Assembly (NCBI GenBank): GCA_964352215.1
Contig: CAYGRE010000011.1
Span: 23,163 to 87,162, forward strand
Direction: 5' to 3'
Source of the DNA: CAWUKT01 sp964352215
GTDB lineage: Bacteria > Bacteroidota > Bacteroidia > J057 > JADKCL01
Length of the DNA: 64,000 nucleotides
The notes beneath the pieces are model-generated. The model was not told where the DNA came from and did no database searches. It worked only from the letters and a program-made list of their open reading frames with translations. Positions 62,558 to 64,000 of this stretch are shown one piece after another (the first letter of the stretch is position 1; every line of letters starts with the position of its first letter). A program made the translations under genes and the position numbers.

Positions 62558-63708
62558 AGGAAATGATTCCATTCAATGTCCCCTGTTCGATCGGGATAGA
62601 GACCGATCTCATCAAGGAGGCCATAGACCGGCGTCACCTGTCTGGCAATGGGCATTTCACCAAGAAGGTCCACGCCATCTTCGAGAAGGAGTTTGGTTTT
62701 GAAAAGGTTTTGTTAACCAATTCGTGTACGGCTGCCCTTGAAATGGCCGCTTACCTGTGTGGGTTTGATCCGGGGGATGAAGTGATCCTGCCGTCATTTA
62801 CCCATGTAGGAACTGCCAATGCTTTTGAAAGGGCCGGGGCCACTCTGGTTTTTGCAGATAGCCTGCCGGGTCACCCGAATCTGGATGTGGAGGAGGTGAA
62901 GAATCTGATCAGCCCGAGGACAAAGGCGGTCGTAGCTGTCCATTATGCCGGGGTAGCTTGTGAAATGGATCGTTTAATGGATATCTGTACTGAGAATAAA
63001 CTGCTACTGATAGAAGATGCTGCACATGCGATCGGAGCAACCTACAAAGGAAAAGCATTGGGAAGCATTGGTCATTTGGGAGCTTTTTCCTTTCACGAGA
63101 CCAAAAACATAACCTGCGGTCAAGGAGGCATGCTCCTGATCAACGATTCGAGTTATCAGGAACGGGCTTTACGTCTATGGGAAAATGGGACAAACCGGGC
63201 AGCCTTTTTCAGGGGAGAGGTGGATCATTATACCTGGGTTGATACGGGATTCTGCTACTTGCCATCTGAGTTAAATGCCGCATATTTATACGGACAAGTT
63301 CTTCATAAGGAGGAAATTCTCAGGCAGAGACTTGATCTTTGGAGCACCTACTGGGAAAAGTTATCACCTTATGCTGGAGAGACTTTTTCACTTCCCCTGG
63401 TAAATGAGTCAGTGGGGGATCACAATGGGCACATCTTCTACCTGAGTTTCAAAAATGAAAAGCTACGCAATCAGATGTTGGACCATTTGCGGAAGGAAAA
63501 CATAGGGGCAGTATTTCATTATATCCCCCTACACAACAGTCCACATTTCCTGGAACAGCATCCAAATCGGACCTTGAAACACTGCGAACATCATTCTGCT
63601 TGTATTTTAAGGCTCCCACTTTTCCACAGTCTTGCGAAAAGGACAGTTGAAGATATTTGTGAAGCCGTGATCCAGCTCGTTCGAACTTATTCCCAAATAT
63701 CGTCTTAG
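62554..63708 (+). CDS. wecE: dTDP-4-amino-4,6-dideoxygalactose transaminase
   Basis: 384 residues from the ATG at 62554, which overlaps the OmpA gene stop by 4 nt. A second ATG at 62563 (MIPFNVPCSIG) fits the family start slightly better. PLP-dependent DegT/DnrJ/EryC1 fold: TNSCTAALEMAAYL (phosphate site), IIDD-equivalent LIEDAAHAIGA, and the Schiff-base Lys in SFHETKNITCGQGG. The HETKN segment and length match WecE/RffA, which make dTDP-4-amino-4,6-dideoxygalactose for cell-surface polysaccharide. It may mark the left end of a polysaccharide locus beyond the window. Confidence 0.9.
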   Translation: MKEMIPFNVPCSIGIETDLIKEAIDRRHLSGNGHFTKKVHAIFEKEFGFEKVLLTNSCTAALEMAAYLCGFDPGDEVILPSFTHVGTANAFERAGATLVFADSLPGHPNLDVEEVKNLISPRTKAVVAVHYAGVACEMDRLMDICTENKLLLIEDAAHAIGATYKGKALGSIGHLGAFSFHETKNITCGQGGMLLINDSSYQERALRLWENGTNRAAFFRGEVDHYTWVDTGFCYLPSELNAAYLYGQVLHKEEILRQRLDLWSTYWEKLSPYAGETFSLPLVNESVGDHNGHIFYLSFKNEKLRNQMLDHLRKENIGAVFHYIPLHNSPHFLEQHPNRTLKHCEHHSACILRLPLFHSLAKRTVEDICEAVIQLVRTYSQISS

Positions 63709-64000
63709 GAAGATAGATCATGTTATTGTCAAAAATTGACCAGCTATTTAGGGTAATTTTTGACCTTTATAGAGCATTGAGGTTTGTTGGTCATTGAATT
63801 TCATTCATTTATCGTAATTGGAACGATTCGTGTAGATGGGTTTAAATTAGGAGTTTAACCATCTATTTTGTGTTGTTACCTGTTTTAGCCTCTCACCACT
63901 TTGAAAGCGTAGTTTTCTGTAGATGGCTTTACATGTCGATTGATAGGGTGAGTTGGTAGAGAGAAAAGATGGCTTTGTGGAATTTTAAAGGGATAAAAGA
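63709..64000. other. AT-rich intergenic region at right edge, no gene seen
   Basis: About 290 bp of markedly AT-rich sequence with no reading frame of useful length on either strand. No hairpin terminator was recognised after the aminotransferase. The words GTAGATGG and ACCATCTA recur, but too loosely to call a repeat. Confidence 0.5.

Noticed and set aside
1..64000. tRNA, rRNA, prophage or insertion sequence
   Set aside because: No cloverleaf-like stretch, rRNA motif, transposase, integrase or flanking inverted repeats of an insertion sequence were recognised in the gaps between genes. A covariance search could still reveal a small RNA.
63709..64000. Repeat based on GTAGATGG and ACCATCTA
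   Set aside because: The copies are few, short and irregular, as expected by chance in AT-rich sequence.

Overview
This window comes from a member of the Bacteroidota, probably a Saprospiria/Lewinella-like marine or activated-sludge lineage; that placement is inference. The support is repeated type IX secretion (T9SS) signals: C-terminal sorting domains of type A and type B, and a PorP/SprF plus PorE/OmpA-like pair. Several promoters also fit the Bacteroidota form TTTG-N19/20-TAnnTTTG, the dihydroorotase has the QVH variant of its metal motif, and starts show little Shine-Dalgarno signal. A 100-N assembly gap lies inside a repeat array near 47.5 kb, so the window is a scaffold.

Layout. 1-4.2 kb: two tandem secreted subtilisin-like proteases on the minus strand, the second cut by the window edge. 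4.3-5.0 kb: rplU-rpmA with promoter and terminator. 5.4-9.7 kb: a small conserved protein, a secreted arylsulfotransferase-like propeller, dihydroorotase and an SDR reductase. 9.7-11.4 kb: a UbiA-like membrane protein and a membrane-anchored methyltransferase. 11.4-12.1 kb: an XRE regulator remnant and a LecA/PA-IL-like lectin. 12.4-20.7 kb: a six-gene minus-strand operon (GABA-type aminotransferase, nitrilase-family amidohydrolase, VOC protein, Orn/Lys/Arg decarboxylase, ATP-grasp ligase, succinate-semialdehyde dehydrogenase) that reads as amine/GABA metabolism. 21.2-24.3 kb: an AraC regulator divergent from an ExaC-like aldehyde dehydrogenase and its DUF779 partner, with phased direct repeats between them.

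24.4-31.2 kb is the most notable accessory block: five tightly coupled genes encoding a MoxR AAA+ ATPase, a vWA/beta-propeller protein ending in an L7/L12-like fold, and three bpX-type or solenoid accessory proteins. This is a MoxR-vWA-beta-propeller ternary system, a predicted NTP-dependent conflict or stress system. It is followed by a convergent isoprenyl-synthase homologue with a degenerate second Asp motif, a lipoprotein, a protein with an eCIS-cargo-like disordered leader, and a split P-loop kinase/APH-like kinase pair.

35.4-39.0 kb carries a T9SS-secreted protein and a TPR/LuxR-type regulator. 39.2-45.8 kb is a second notable block: a five-gene operon with a GST-cytochrome P450 fusion, an uncharacterised membrane protein, a DyP-type peroxidase and a patatin-like lipase, suggesting lipid release followed by haem-dependent oxidation. 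46-50.4 kb holds a secreted alpha/beta hydrolase, the palindromic repeat array with the gap, a helical-repeat protein and a small T9SS protein. 50.5-63.7 kb is mostly core envelope and repair functions: mfd, two secreted cyclophilins, lgt with a large inserted domain, a T9SS type B/PorP/OmpA trio, and a sugar aminotransferase (wecE/rffA-like) that may begin a polysaccharide locus to the right.
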